From Candidatus Rifleibacteriota bacterium (GTDB lineage: Bacteria; Muiribacteriota; Ozemobacteria; Ozemobacterales; Ozemobacteraceae), in contig JADFXM010000032.1 of the NCBI GenBank assembly GCA_015233565.1, positions 1 through 64,000 on the forward strand: a stretch of DNA of 64,000 bases, in the 5' to 3' direction. Shown here in pieces: positions 1 through 7,662 of the stretch; the stretch's first letter is position 1, and each line of letters begins with the position of its first letter. The notes below the pieces were generated by a model. The model was not told where the DNA came from, ran no database searches, and saw only the letters and a program-made list of their open reading frames with translations. The position numbers and the translations under genes were made by a program.

Positions 1-5
1 TCTAC

Positions 6-671
6 TTGATTGCCCATTTTTTGAGAGGTGGCTCACTGTTAGACAGTGCAAAGTATAATCTGATTTTGCTGCTTGTAATAGTTATTTCTTTAACAATTCA
101 TGAATTTTCCCATGCCTGGGTGGCAAATGCTTTTGGAGACCCAACTGCAAAAAATCTTGGGCGAATCAGTTTAAATCCTTTACGCCATATCGACTGGATA
201 GGACTCCTGCTTTTCTTTCTTGGTGGGTATGGTTGGGCAAAGCCTGTTCCGGTGCGCATGAATAATCTGCGTGAGCCGGATCGCGGAATGGTAATCATTT
301 CATTGGCTGGACCACTTTCCAACATTTTTCTTGCTTTCATGGGAGGTTTTCTTCTGAAAGTTGAAGTGTTGTATTTAAAAGACTTTTTGATTGTACATCC
401 TGGATTGGGTGACGTAATGATGATGTTTACAAGGATGTTTATTGGTCTGAACATAGGACTGGCTTTCTTTAACATGTTCCCTGTCCCTCCGTTGGATGGC
501 TCAAAAGTCCTGATGTTTTCATTCCCTGATCATTCAAGAGGCTTCATGGAAGCCCTGGAAAGCAAGGGAGAATTAATTCTCATGCTACTTATCGGTACCG
601 GTTTGATTGACAAAATATTGTTGCCATTGGTTACCTGGACGATGAAGTTTCTGTTGTTTTTATTTGTGTGA
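6..671 (+). CDS. Site-2 protease family zinc metallopeptidase (M50), possibly 5'-truncated by the window
   Basis: Membrane-embedded zinc protease of the M50/site-2 family, which cuts transmembrane segments of substrate proteins. The zinc motif HEFSH is at residues 32-36 inside the first hydrophobic segment. The second family motif, NMFPVPPLDG, begins near residue 156 and supplies the third ligand Asp. At about 221 residues without a PDZ domain it matches the short YwhC/SpoIVFB-like subgroup rather than RseP. The frame is open through the window edge, and the TTG at position 6 has no visible ribosome site, so the true start may lie upstream, although family members usually begin only about 30 residues before the HExxH. 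The substrate cannot be inferred. A second site-2 protease, with a PDZ region, lies at the other end of the window. Confidence 0.85.
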   Translation: MIAHFLRGGSLLDSAKYNLILLLVIVISLTIHEFSHAWVANAFGDPTAKNLGRISLNPLRHIDWIGLLLFFLGGYGWAKPVPVRMNNLREPDRGMVIISLAGPLSNIFLAFMGGFLLKVEVLYLKDFLIVHPGLGDVMMMFTRMFIGLNIGLAFFNMFPVPPLDGSKVLMFSFPDHSRGFMEALESKGELILMLLIGTGLIDKILLPLVTWTMKFLLFLFV

Positions 672-814
672 TGTGTGATTTACTGCCGTTGAAATTCGTC
701 GACTTTGTAATGGTAAATCACGAAGCAACATTGATTTGATATGCTAAACTGAGCAAAAAAGGCGTTGGCACGTTAAAAGGCCATTTAAGAGGTTTTCCAG
801 TTAAAAAATCGGTT

Positions 815-2065
815 TTGAAAGGAACAAGTTCACAAGTGAACGGAAGAATTATTACCCCGAATTCAGAAAAGATCCTTTTGGAAGAGATTGCACGAATTGG
901 TCCTGAACAAGTAGCTCAAAAGATAATGGCTCCAAAAGGTATTTTCCGAATAATTAAGCTCGAAGGAATAAACTGTGCCGCAGCAAATATCCTCAAACAG
1001 GAAATGCTCTCCCGCGGCGGGGAAGTGGTTGTCTCCAGTCAGGTTTATCGATTAAGTGCGGGCGCTCAGACCAGTGCTCTTTTAATGGGAACTATGGCTC
1101 AGTTTCGAGAACTTATTTCTAAGTTGAGAATGCAATCGTTAAGTTCACTTCAAAGCGTTGCTGATGAACTGGTGCGGCTTTTGAGTAGTGCTGGTTCTCC
1201 CGTTGGAACCCACACCAGAATTGACGGAATTGATTTCCAATGGAATGCAAGAACCTATGTAATGGGGATAATCAATGTGACTCCGGACTCGTTTTCTGGA
1301 GATGGTACAAATGGGAACATTGAAAAAGCTGTTGAGCAGGGGAAACGTTTTGCAGAGAGCGGTGCTGATTTCCTCGACATTGGCGGTGAATCCACGGCTC
1401 CGGGAAGCAATCCGGTTTCTGCAGAGGAAGAGATTTCTCGCGTGATTCCTGTTCTGAAAAAACTACGACAGGAAACTTCCATTCCCATTTCGATAGACAC
1501 CTCAAAATCGGAAGTTGCCAAAGCAGCTCTTGCAGAAGGTGCAGGAATAATCAACGATGTCTGGGGATTGAAAAAAGATGACCGGATGAAGAATGTTATC
1601 AGTCGGGAAAAGGCAATGGTGATACTTATGCACAACCGTCATGCTTCGGAAGAAGTCAGGTTTGAAAATAAGATTGGAGGCTTTTATCAGGGCGCAGATT
1701 ATTCTGATTTGATAGGTGAAATCTGCAATTCTTTGCGTGAAAGTATTAATCTGGCACTTGAAGCAGGAATTGAGTCCGAAAAGATTTTGATTGATCCTGG
1801 GATTGGTTTCGGAAAGACTCCTGAACAAAATTTACAGGTTCTACGACGTTTACCCGAATTGAAAAGCCTGGGATATCCGATTCTTCTTGGAACTTCGCGA
1901 AAATCTTTCATTGGACGAATTCTGAAACGCCACCCAAATGAAAGGCTTTTCGGTACAGCCGCGTCAATCGCGCTTGGAATTGCAGGCGGCGCAAATATTG
2001 TTCGTGTCCATGACGTCGAGGAAATGATGCAGGTTGCATGTATTGCAGATGCAATCCTAGTATGA
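815..2065 (+). CDS. folP: Dihydropteroate synthase with N-terminal extension
   Basis: Cytosolic enzyme that condenses 6-hydroxymethyl-dihydropterin diphosphate with p-aminobenzoate to dihydropteroate in folate synthesis. The TIM-barrel signatures are clear from about residue 149 on: GIINVTPDSF, a DIGGEST pterin loop, SIDTSKSEVA and INDVWG, and a C-terminal TSRKSFIGR phosphate-binding stretch. Total length is 416 residues against about 270-280 for the classical enzyme. The extra 145 N-terminal residues form a separate alpha/beta-looking segment, also known in some clostridial-type DHPS proteins. The start is TTG, the only plausible one, with a weak ribosome site. It is followed by folK and folC on the same strand, making a folate block, although about 155 bp and a repeat element separate it from folK. 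Confidence 0.95.
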   Translation: MKGTSSQVNGRIITPNSEKILLEEIARIGPEQVAQKIMAPKGIFRIIKLEGINCAAANILKQEMLSRGGEVVVSSQVYRLSAGAQTSALLMGTMAQFRELISKLRMQSLSSLQSVADELVRLLSSAGSPVGTHTRIDGIDFQWNARTYVMGIINVTPDSFSGDGTNGNIEKAVEQGKRFAESGADFLDIGGESTAPGSNPVSAEEEISRVIPVLKKLRQETSIPISIDTSKSEVAKAALAEGAGIINDVWGLKKDDRMKNVISREKAMVILMHNRHASEEVRFENKIGGFYQGADYSDLIGEICNSLRESINLALEAGIESEKILIDPGIGFGKTPEQNLQVLRRLPELKSLGYPILLGTSRKSFIGRILKRHPNERLFGTAASIALGIAGGANIVRVHDVEEMMQVACIADAILV

Positions 2066-2066
2066 C

Positions 2067-2202
2067 GTTCTCTAATTAACCTTACAATGCAACTAAAAAA
2101 AACACTTTGTACGATACTTCTCTTCCCGAAATCAACTCATTTCCTTCATAACAACGAACTTTACGACACTGATTTCTATTGCAATGTAATTTAGCGAACG
2201 AA
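2067..2202. repeat. Inverted-repeat element family B, copy 1
   Basis: The folP-folK spacer matches 27235-27372 over its whole length (shared blocks include TTCTCTTCCCGAAA and a terminal TTTAGCGA). Its ends form an imperfect inverted repeat (left CTAATTAACCTTACAAT, right ATTGCAATGTAATTTAG). About 135 bp with no coding capacity, so it looks like a non-autonomous, MITE-like element or a repeated structured RNA. Confidence 0.6.
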
Positions 2203-2221
2203 CTGCTTTGGAGGTTGAATT

Positions 2222-2743
2222 TTGTCCACTGTCTTTATTGGTTTGGGTTCCAACCTGGGTAACAGGGAGAAAAATATTTTCAGCTTTGTTTCCAGACTTG
2301 GTGAAATTATTTCTGACATTCGCCTCTCCTCTCTTTATGAGACAGACCCGGTTGGATTTACCGAACAACCAGTTTTTTTGAACGCTGTGTGCAAGGGAAA
2401 TTCAAGAGTGCCACCCGCCGAGTTGCTTCAATTTCTATTGGATGTTGAAAAAGAACTTGGACGGGTAAGAACCTTCAAATGGGGACCTCGAATAATTGAT
2501 GCAGACCTTCTTCTATATGATGATTTGATTACTGAAACCCCTGAATTAATTCTTCCTCACCCTCGAATGCTTGAACGTGAATTCGTCCTGGTTCCTTTGT
2601 TGGAAATTGCTCCTGAAGCCTTTCACCCTGTTGAGAAAATGTCCATTAAATCATTTCTGAAAAGATTTTCCCTTGAAAAACTGGATTTAAAAATTTTTCA
2701 AAATTCGACAGGCTTAACCCAAGTTTGTCGCCAGCTGGGTTGA
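2222..2743 (+). CDS. folK: 2-amino-4-hydroxy-6-hydroxymethyldihydropteridine diphosphokinase (HPPK)
   Basis: Transfers pyrophosphate from ATP to 6-hydroxymethyl-dihydropterin, the step that feeds dihydropteroate synthase. The sequence opens with IGLGSNLGNRE, followed by SSLYETDPVG, FLNAV, and the nucleotide/metal block WGPRIIDADLLLYDD, then LPHPRMLEREFVL. All are HPPK hallmarks, and the length of 173 residues is normal. The start is TTG at 2222 with a strong GGAGG at 2210-2214, seven bases upstream, which decides it against later Met codons. It lies between folP and folC and is separated from folP by a repeat element that may carry its own promoter or an RNA structure. Confidence 0.95.
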   Translation: MSTVFIGLGSNLGNREKNIFSFVSRLGEIISDIRLSSLYETDPVGFTEQPVFLNAVCKGNSRVPPAELLQFLLDVEKELGRVRTFKWGPRIIDADLLLYDDLITETPELILPHPRMLEREFVLVPLLEIAPEAFHPVEKMSIKSFLKRFSLEKLDLKIFQNSTGLTQVCRQLG

Positions 2744-2886
2744 AAAAAAATGGCACTCAATGTTTTGAAGCTATTTTAATTAGCTAAATTTAAACCGTTA
2801 TGAAATCGATTAGTGAGATTTGTTAGTTTCGTTTGGTAATAATGAGCCAATTTGGAATATTTCTCAATCTGAATCAGTGAATTGTT

Positions 2887-4353
2887 ATGACCTTTGATTA
2901 TTTTTCTGCTCTCAGTTTTTTTGGAGAACTTTCGAATAGGGAAATCCTTCCAAATTTTGGAGGAAAAATCGAGAGTTTCAATCTGGACCCACTCAAACGG
3001 CTTCTTGAAGCCCTTGGCCATCCTGAAAATAAATTTCCTTCAATTCACATTGCAGGAACAAAAGGCAAAGGTTCAATTGCAGCGATGACAGCCTCTATTC
3101 TCAAGGCTTCGGGCAGAAAAGTTGGTTTGTACACTTCCCCTCATTTTTCTTCAATACGTGAGAGAATCGTCATAAATTCGGAAATGATTTCAAAGGAAGA
3201 TTTTGCTGCAACGACCAAAGCGATTAAACATTCTATATCGGGATGTAAAACTGATTGTCCAAGCCATTTTGAAGTTCTGACGGCACTCGCTTTTTTATAT
3301 TTTGCCGGGCAACAGGTTGACATTGCCGTAATTGAAACCGGATTGGGTGGGACTTATGACTCCACCAATGTAATTACCCCTTTTGTTTCAGTTATCAGCT
3401 CGATCAGTCTTGATCACACTTCAATACTCGGCAACACACTTTCTGAAATTGCATTGCACAAAGCGGGTATAATCAAGGAAAATGGAATTCTTGTTTCTGC
3501 ACCCCAGAAACCTGAAGTTCTGAGTGTGTTTCGTGATGTGTGCAAGGCCCGTTCGGCAAGAATCGAAGTGGTACAGACTGACCTTGCATTGAAATCAGTA
3601 TTAGCCGATTTACAGGGACAATCATTTGAAATAAAAGATCTCTTTAAACAAACCTTAGATAAGCGTTTCAGATTACCTCTGCTTGGCGAACATCAGGTGG
3701 AAAACGCATGCGTGGCTATTAAAACTATCGAAACTTTAAACGCCGCCAAAATGAATTTTACACCGGAACAGATTTTCGAAGGGCTTCAGAAAGTCGTCTG
3801 GCCTGGACGCTTTCAGATTTTATCAACAAAACCGGTTCTGATTGCAGATGGTGCTCACAATCCTTATTCTGCCGCTGCTTTGCGAAAGACCCTCAATCAG
3901 TTTTTCGGAGCCCGAAAGAGCATTTTTATAATCGGCGTCTCCTGTGACAAGGATGTAAGAGGAATCATCGAAAACTTGATCCCTGAATCTAAAGTCTTTA
4001 TTGCCACCAGATCGGGACACCCAAGATCCCTTAAACCAGAAATGATTGCTGAGATTGTATCTCAGCTTGGGGGGCACTTTCTGGTGAGTGAAAACATTGA
4101 TGAGGCTTTGGAAACCGCAAAAAAAATGGTTGGTAACCAGGAGGACATGGGTGAAAACTCTAGGGAAAAGGGAAGTGAAAACTCCAACGAACGTAACAAT
4201 GAGCCAATTGAGGAGAAATTCGGGAACAGAAAAATTTGTAGAAATGAAAGCAATGGCAATGAAGTAATTTGTGTAACGGGATCCCTTTTTCTGGTAGGAG
4301 AAATTTTGAAGAAAGGAAATTATCTGTCGAATAACAACAATCCTACGAAATAA
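2887..4353 (+). CDS. folC: Bifunctional folylpolyglutamate synthase / dihydrofolate synthase
   Basis: Mur-ligase-family enzyme that adds glutamate to dihydropteroate and then to reduced folates using ATP. Visible motifs are the P-loop GTKGKGSIAAM, YTSPHFSSIRER, ETGLGGTYDSTN, SLDHTSILG with HKAGIIK, and the C-terminal DGAHNPYSA. Length is 488 residues against about 420-440 for the family. The excess is a highly polar, low-complexity insert at about residues 417-459 (rich in Glu, Asn, Ser, Lys) placed just before the conserved terminal GSLFLVGEIL strand. The last residues (NNNNPTK) and the stop codon are encoded by repeat element A1, so a mobile repeat has provided the gene's end. The ATG has no obvious ribosome site. 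Confidence 0.93.
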   Translation: MTFDYFSALSFFGELSNREILPNFGGKIESFNLDPLKRLLEALGHPENKFPSIHIAGTKGKGSIAAMTASILKASGRKVGLYTSPHFSSIRERIVINSEMISKEDFAATTKAIKHSISGCKTDCPSHFEVLTALAFLYFAGQQVDIAVIETGLGGTYDSTNVITPFVSVISSISLDHTSILGNTLSEIALHKAGIIKENGILVSAPQKPEVLSVFRDVCKARSARIEVVQTDLALKSVLADLQGQSFEIKDLFKQTLDKRFRLPLLGEHQVENACVAIKTIETLNAAKMNFTPEQIFEGLQKVVWPGRFQILSTKPVLIADGAHNPYSAAALRKTLNQFFGARKSIFIIGVSCDKDVRGIIENLIPESKVFIATRSGHPRSLKPEMIAEIVSQLGGHFLVSENIDEALETAKKMVGNQEDMGENSREKGSENSNERNNEPIEEKFGNRKICRNESNGNEVICVTGSLFLVGEILKKGNYLSNNNNPTK

Positions 4354-4436
4354 TAACGTAACTTTTTCGACGGTTTACAGCGCCAGAGGTTTGATCAAAC
4401 TTATCAATTTGTGTGGTTACTTTAAATTATTGGTAT
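4331..4436. repeat. Inverted-repeat element family A, copy 1 (overlaps folC 3' end)
   Basis: About 105 bp matching 7363-7469 and 35415-35519. All copies share the core TTTACAGCGCCAGAGG, an AAATAATAAC block at the left and an ATTGGTAT right end. In this copy the left end has diverged (ATAACAACAATCC instead of ATACCAATCC) and is read as the C-terminus and stop of folC. MITE-like and non-coding. Confidence 0.75.
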
Positions 4437-4509
4437 AATTTAGGGTTTGGTATTTCTTAAAATCGTATGTGTTCGATAAATCAGGGATTTAACAAACGTG
4501 ATTTTGATT

Positions 4510-4600
4510 GCCTGCAGTTACTGGTCGTTGAGCGAAGATGAAAGGATATTCTAAGCCCACAACCAGTCATTTCATGGGACCAAGCAGTTGTTTTGAAAAA
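4510..4600 (+). other. Possible structured leader upstream of queD
   Basis: Between repeat A1 and queD, CTGCAG and ACTGG..TTG segments near 4512-4530 can pair with CAACCAGT (4559-4567) and GCAG (4583-4586), giving a nested stem of about 8 plus 4 pairs with a bulge. It matches no riboswitch class that I can recognise (not preQ1-I or THF). It may be a structured 5' leader or chance pairing. Confidence 0.25.
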
Positions 4601-4653
4601 TACTCGATCGAGAGCGCCAAATCAAAAGAATTGAAAATGAAAAGGAGAAAAAA

Positions 4654-5040
4654 ATGTATCAGGCTCAAGTAAAAGCACATTTCGACTCAGCCCATTTTTT
4701 GAAGGGTTACAAAGGAAAATGTGAGGAACTGCACGGACACCGCTTTCTGGTCGCAGTAACGATTGAAACCTCTGAGCTTGATGAAGTTGGAATGTCCGTG
4801 GATTTCGGAATAATGAAAAAACATTTGAAAGAAATCGTTGAAAGATTAGATCACACCAACTTAAATGATGTCACTCCATTTGACAGGATTAATCCTTCTT
4901 CCGAGAATATTGCCCGACATATTTTTGAGGAAATGAAACAAAAATTTGTACAATATATTGATTCAGGCGCAGGAAAGTTTTCTGTAAAAAAAGTGAAAAT
5001 ATGGGAATCTCCAGACACCTGGGCATGTTATTTTGAATAA
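4654..5040 (+). CDS. queD: 6-carboxy-5,6,7,8-tetrahydropterin synthase / PTPS family
   Basis: Zinc enzyme of the 6-pyruvoyl-tetrahydropterin synthase family. In bacteria it usually makes 6-carboxy-tetrahydropterin from dihydroneopterin triphosphate, the first committed step to queuosine. The three zinc histidines are visible in FDSAHF (His13) and ELHGHRF, together with the catalytic Cys of GKCEELHGH and the pterin-anchoring Glu in IWESPDTWA. Length is 128 residues, normal for QueD. The start is well supported by AAAGGAGAA just before the ATG. It follows the folate genes, which share the GTP-cyclohydrolase-derived pterin precursor; no queC or queE is in the window, so a role in biopterin or folate metabolism is not excluded. 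Confidence 0.9.
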   Translation: MYQAQVKAHFDSAHFLKGYKGKCEELHGHRFLVAVTIETSELDEVGMSVDFGIMKKHLKEIVERLDHTNLNDVTPFDRINPSSENIARHIFEEMKQKFVQYIDSGAGKFSVKKVKIWESPDTWACYFE

Positions 5041-5368
5041 AAAAAAGAAGACTTCTCCGGAATTTTTTTTCTTTAGGGGTGGCACATAAAAAGAATTTTG
5101 ACTGGAACAGTGAAAGAAGTTGAAATTTGCATTGCACCAAAAAACTCTGTCCATGTAATATCAAGTTGCTTTAAAGATAATACTGATCCGTGCTTTTCGA
5201 ATCTCCAATTTTCACCGAAGATACCGAAGTTAAAATTGATTAACAAACATCTATTTTCCCAATTCTATTGAGTGCCGCAGGGAAGTCAGGCTAAAGATCA
5301 TTCTTCCTCCGTGAAATGTGCGGTAATTAAGTAAAAAGTTCCGTTTGGAAAATCTTCATGCATTGCTC
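5041..5368. other. Gene-free interval between convergent genes
   Basis: About 330 bases between queD (plus) and a minus-strand hydrolase. It is AT-rich with A and T runs at 5038-5075 that could weakly pair, and has no strong terminator hairpin and no open frame with a ribosome site. Confidence 0.5.
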
Positions 5369-6148
5369 CTATGATCTGATGAATTCAGCCAGAGTTGTGT
5401 AAAATGCTTTAGGGTTCTCAGTCATCAAACCATGACCACTTTGGGGAATCATAAATGTTTTGATTCCGTCTAATTGCTGTAAAACTGGCATTTGAGCATT
5501 CTTTTCTCCAAAAAAATAACTTTTTTTACAGGATAGGCGTTTAAATCTGGAGAGCAATTCGCCACTATCAGACCACTGGACCAATGATTTTGAGCTTCTA
5601 TGGACAGCTGTCGAAATGGTTTCTTCAAAACGTAACAGAGGATGTCCCATTAATGCCGCCTGTTGTTCTTTGAAAATCCTTGTGTGATAGTCGTTAAACA
5701 AATAATTTGAAATTCCCCGACTGAATAGACCACAATCTTCACTGATCAGATTTCCTTCAATGTTTGCAAATGAGTGAACCTTCAACAATACATCGGTCGG
5801 AAAAAGCAGGCTAATCGCCGCTCCCATGCTGTGTGCAACAATGTGAATGTTTCGAAACTGGAGTTTCAGTAGGAATTGTACACATAGTTTTGCTTGATCT
5901 TCCAGCGAATAAGAGAAATTACCCGGTTTGGATGATTTTCCAAAGCCGATTAAATCCAATAAAAGAAAAGATTTGTCTGGAAAATAGGGATGATCAAAGA
6001 CATCTCGAAAGGATTCCCGCGAACACCCAAGACCATGAATGAATAGAACTACTTCTTCCGATGAGGGTTTGAAATCACACTCAAAGGAAATGTTTTTGTT
6101 TTCTATACTCAGAGTGTATTCATGGCGTCCTTCAGACAAATTCAGCAT
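5369..6148 (-). CDS. Alpha/beta hydrolase
   Basis: Serine hydrolase of the alpha/beta fold; substrate unknown. The oxyanion-hole motif FIHGLGCS is followed by DLIGFGKSSKP, the nucleophile elbow AHSMGAA, an acidic residue in FFGEKNAQMP and the catalytic His in PQSGHGL. This is the order expected for MhpC/BioH-like esterases. I place the start at the ATG ending at 6148 because GGGAGG precedes it by 6 bases; the frame continues upstream to a TTG at 6187 without such a site. Length from this start is 259 residues. There is no signal peptide, so it is probably cytosolic. It stands alone, with convergent queD downstream and a gene-free stretch upstream. Confidence 0.85.
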   Translation of the reverse strand: MLNLSEGRHEYTLSIENKNISFECDFKPSSEEVVLFIHGLGCSRESFRDVFDHPYFPDKSFLLLDLIGFGKSSKPGNFSYSLEDQAKLCVQFLLKLQFRNIHIVAHSMGAAISLLFPTDVLLKVHSFANIEGNLISEDCGLFSRGISNYLFNDYHTRIFKEQQAALMGHPLLRFEETISTAVHRSSKSLVQWSDSGELLSRFKRLSCKKSYFFGEKNAQMPVLQQLDGIKTFMIPQSGHGLMTENPKAFYTTLAEFIRS

Positions 6149-6704
6149 TTTTACCCTCCCAACAAGGTTGTACAAAAATTCTTGCAATTCTAAACTTTCT
6201 GAGCGGAGCCGAAGCGCCGAGAGCTCGTTTAGTGGAATTTCAGAATTCCTGACCCGTATATGAATTGATCGCTATTTTGCAGTATTGGTGCGGAATTTGA
6301 AAAAGAACTTTTTCCGGAAAAATTTGCCGACATTTCAAGACTTTCTCGAATAAAAAGTGCCATTTCAATATACTCCCGCATCAGGAAGTCTGAATTTAGA
6401 ATTTGACTCAAAATTTGAAAATCTGTGAACTAAGCAATTCAAAAAAATTCAACTCCATTGATAGTGCCAGTAGAGCAACCAAGAAGAAATTCATATTGTC
6501 ATTGGCAATTAACCATACAATTCAAAAAAAGCTTCGCGAAAATAATTTTTTTTCCAAATTTTCTGAATTTGCGTTGATGCAGGTTTATAAGCCAAGAATT
6601 TTTACTCTTTTTCGCTGGTGGCAGTATTACCCTTCATTCCTACTGAAAAACCTTTTAGAAAAGTTTGAGATCGCGCACTTGGACGATTTCCAAATTTAAT
6701 TATG
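6149..6704. other. Gene-free interval
   Basis: About 550 AT-rich bases between two minus-strand genes. Short frames exist on both strands (6229-6411 minus, 6403-6699 plus), but neither has a ribosome site, a recognisable motif or coding-like composition. Probably regulatory or decayed sequence. Confidence 0.4.
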
Positions 6705-7334
6705 CTATTCATCCATAAGCTTTTGGGAAAGCTCAATTAACTTTCCAATATGATAACCATCAATTAATCCATGGTGCGCAAAAATTGATAAAGGCATCAT
6801 TATTTTTTCATTTTCATTAAAAATTTTGCCAACAGTAATTTTGGGAGAACTATCCTTGGATCCAAAATTTCGCGGATGAGTTAGGGCGGTAAATTGTACC
6901 CATGGTACTGAAGAAAAGTGAATAGTGTCTAATCTTTTGGCTGACTCATTAAATCGAATCCCGCTGGAGTTTTTTACTCTGTTTATTTCGTCAACTGCAC
7001 CTGCGGCAAAATCGTTGAAATCAGCTTTATATTCCATAAATGAAAAAGCAAATGTTCCGTCACTGCGACCGATAGTTGAGGAGACATGGATTGTATCGTA
7101 ACAAAAAACTCCCTCAGGTTCAATTCGAAGCTTAAATTCTTCGACCTTATTAACTGCAGTAAGGATTTTATGCAGATATTTCAGGAAAAAAGAAGTTTTT
7201 TCCGATTTGGCTGAATGATAAGTTTTTGTGCAATCTATATTAACAACGATTCCAAAAAACGGTTCTTCAAATTGCGAAAAAAAGTCGAAGTGTTCTTTTC
7301 TGTTCCAGTTTTCCATCTCTATCGTTCTTTTCAT
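6705..7334 (-). CDS. Chloramphenicol acetyltransferase-like protein (CatA fold)
   Basis: CoA-dependent O-acetyltransferase of the type A chloramphenicol acetyltransferase family. The catalytic block HHGLIDGYHIGKL near the C-terminus corresponds to the canonical HHxxxDGxHxG motif carrying the active-site His, and FSSVPWVQFT supplies the conserved Ser-x-x-Pro-Trp. The N-terminal NRKEHFDFF and VNIDCT segments also match the family. At 209 residues it has normal length, so it looks intact. Many chromosomal CatA-like proteins in environmental bacteria act on unknown acceptors, so resistance cannot be claimed. It is monocistronic, and repeat element A2 lies immediately upstream in the region that should hold its promoter. 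Confidence 0.85.
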   Translation of the reverse strand: MKRTIEMENWNRKEHFDFFSQFEEPFFGIVVNIDCTKTYHSAKSEKTSFFLKYLHKILTAVNKVEEFKLRIEPEGVFCYDTIHVSSTIGRSDGTFAFSFMEYKADFNDFAAGAVDEINRVKNSSGIRFNESAKRLDTIHFSSVPWVQFTALTHPRNFGSKDSSPKITVGKIFNENEKIMMPLSIFAHHGLIDGYHIGKLIELSQKLMDE

Positions 7335-7362
7335 AATCTGATTCCCCCAATTTTCTTAAATA

Positions 7363-7469
7363 TTATACCAATCCCACAAAATAATAACCTAACTTTTTTG
7401 ACGATTTACAGCGCCAGAGGCTTGATCGAACTTATAAATTTGCGTGATTACTTTCAATTATTGGTATTA
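7363..7469. repeat. Inverted-repeat element family A, copy 2
   Basis: Best-preserved copy: it begins AATACCAATCCCAC-like (ATACCAATCC) and ends ATTGGTATT, with a perfect 8-bp terminal inverted repeat ATACCAAT/ATTGGTAT. It shares the core TTTACAGCGCCAGAGG with copies at 4331 and 35415. It lies upstream of the minus-strand acetyltransferase gene. Confidence 0.8.
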
Positions 7470-7574
7470 GCAATTGTCTTGATTTTTTCTGTTGGTTTCT
7501 GGGGTTTTAGCAGAAGACACATTTTTTGTCAAAAGCAATTTGATTCAGAAAAAAAACCTTTATAATCGGAAAAT

Positions 7575-7611
7575 GAAAAAAATGTCCAAGCGGAAAAAAA
7601 AGCTTGGACAT
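7575..7611 (-). terminator. Rho-independent terminator of pyk
   Basis: A perfect 10-bp stem, ATGTCCAAGC (7582-7591) with GCTTGGACAT (7602-7611), lies downstream of the pyruvate kinase stop. On the minus strand it is followed by a T run at 7582-7575. A separate 16-bp perfect palindrome, GCATGCTATAGCATGC (7642-7657), lies between the stop codon and this hairpin. Confidence 0.85.
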
Positions 7612-7662
7612 CGGGGGGGATGGAACATGCCAATATGATATGCATGCTATAGCATGCTGAAA

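Noticed and set aside
6403..6699. Possible 98-residue protein
   Set aside because: AT-rich, no ribosome site and no motif; probably chance.
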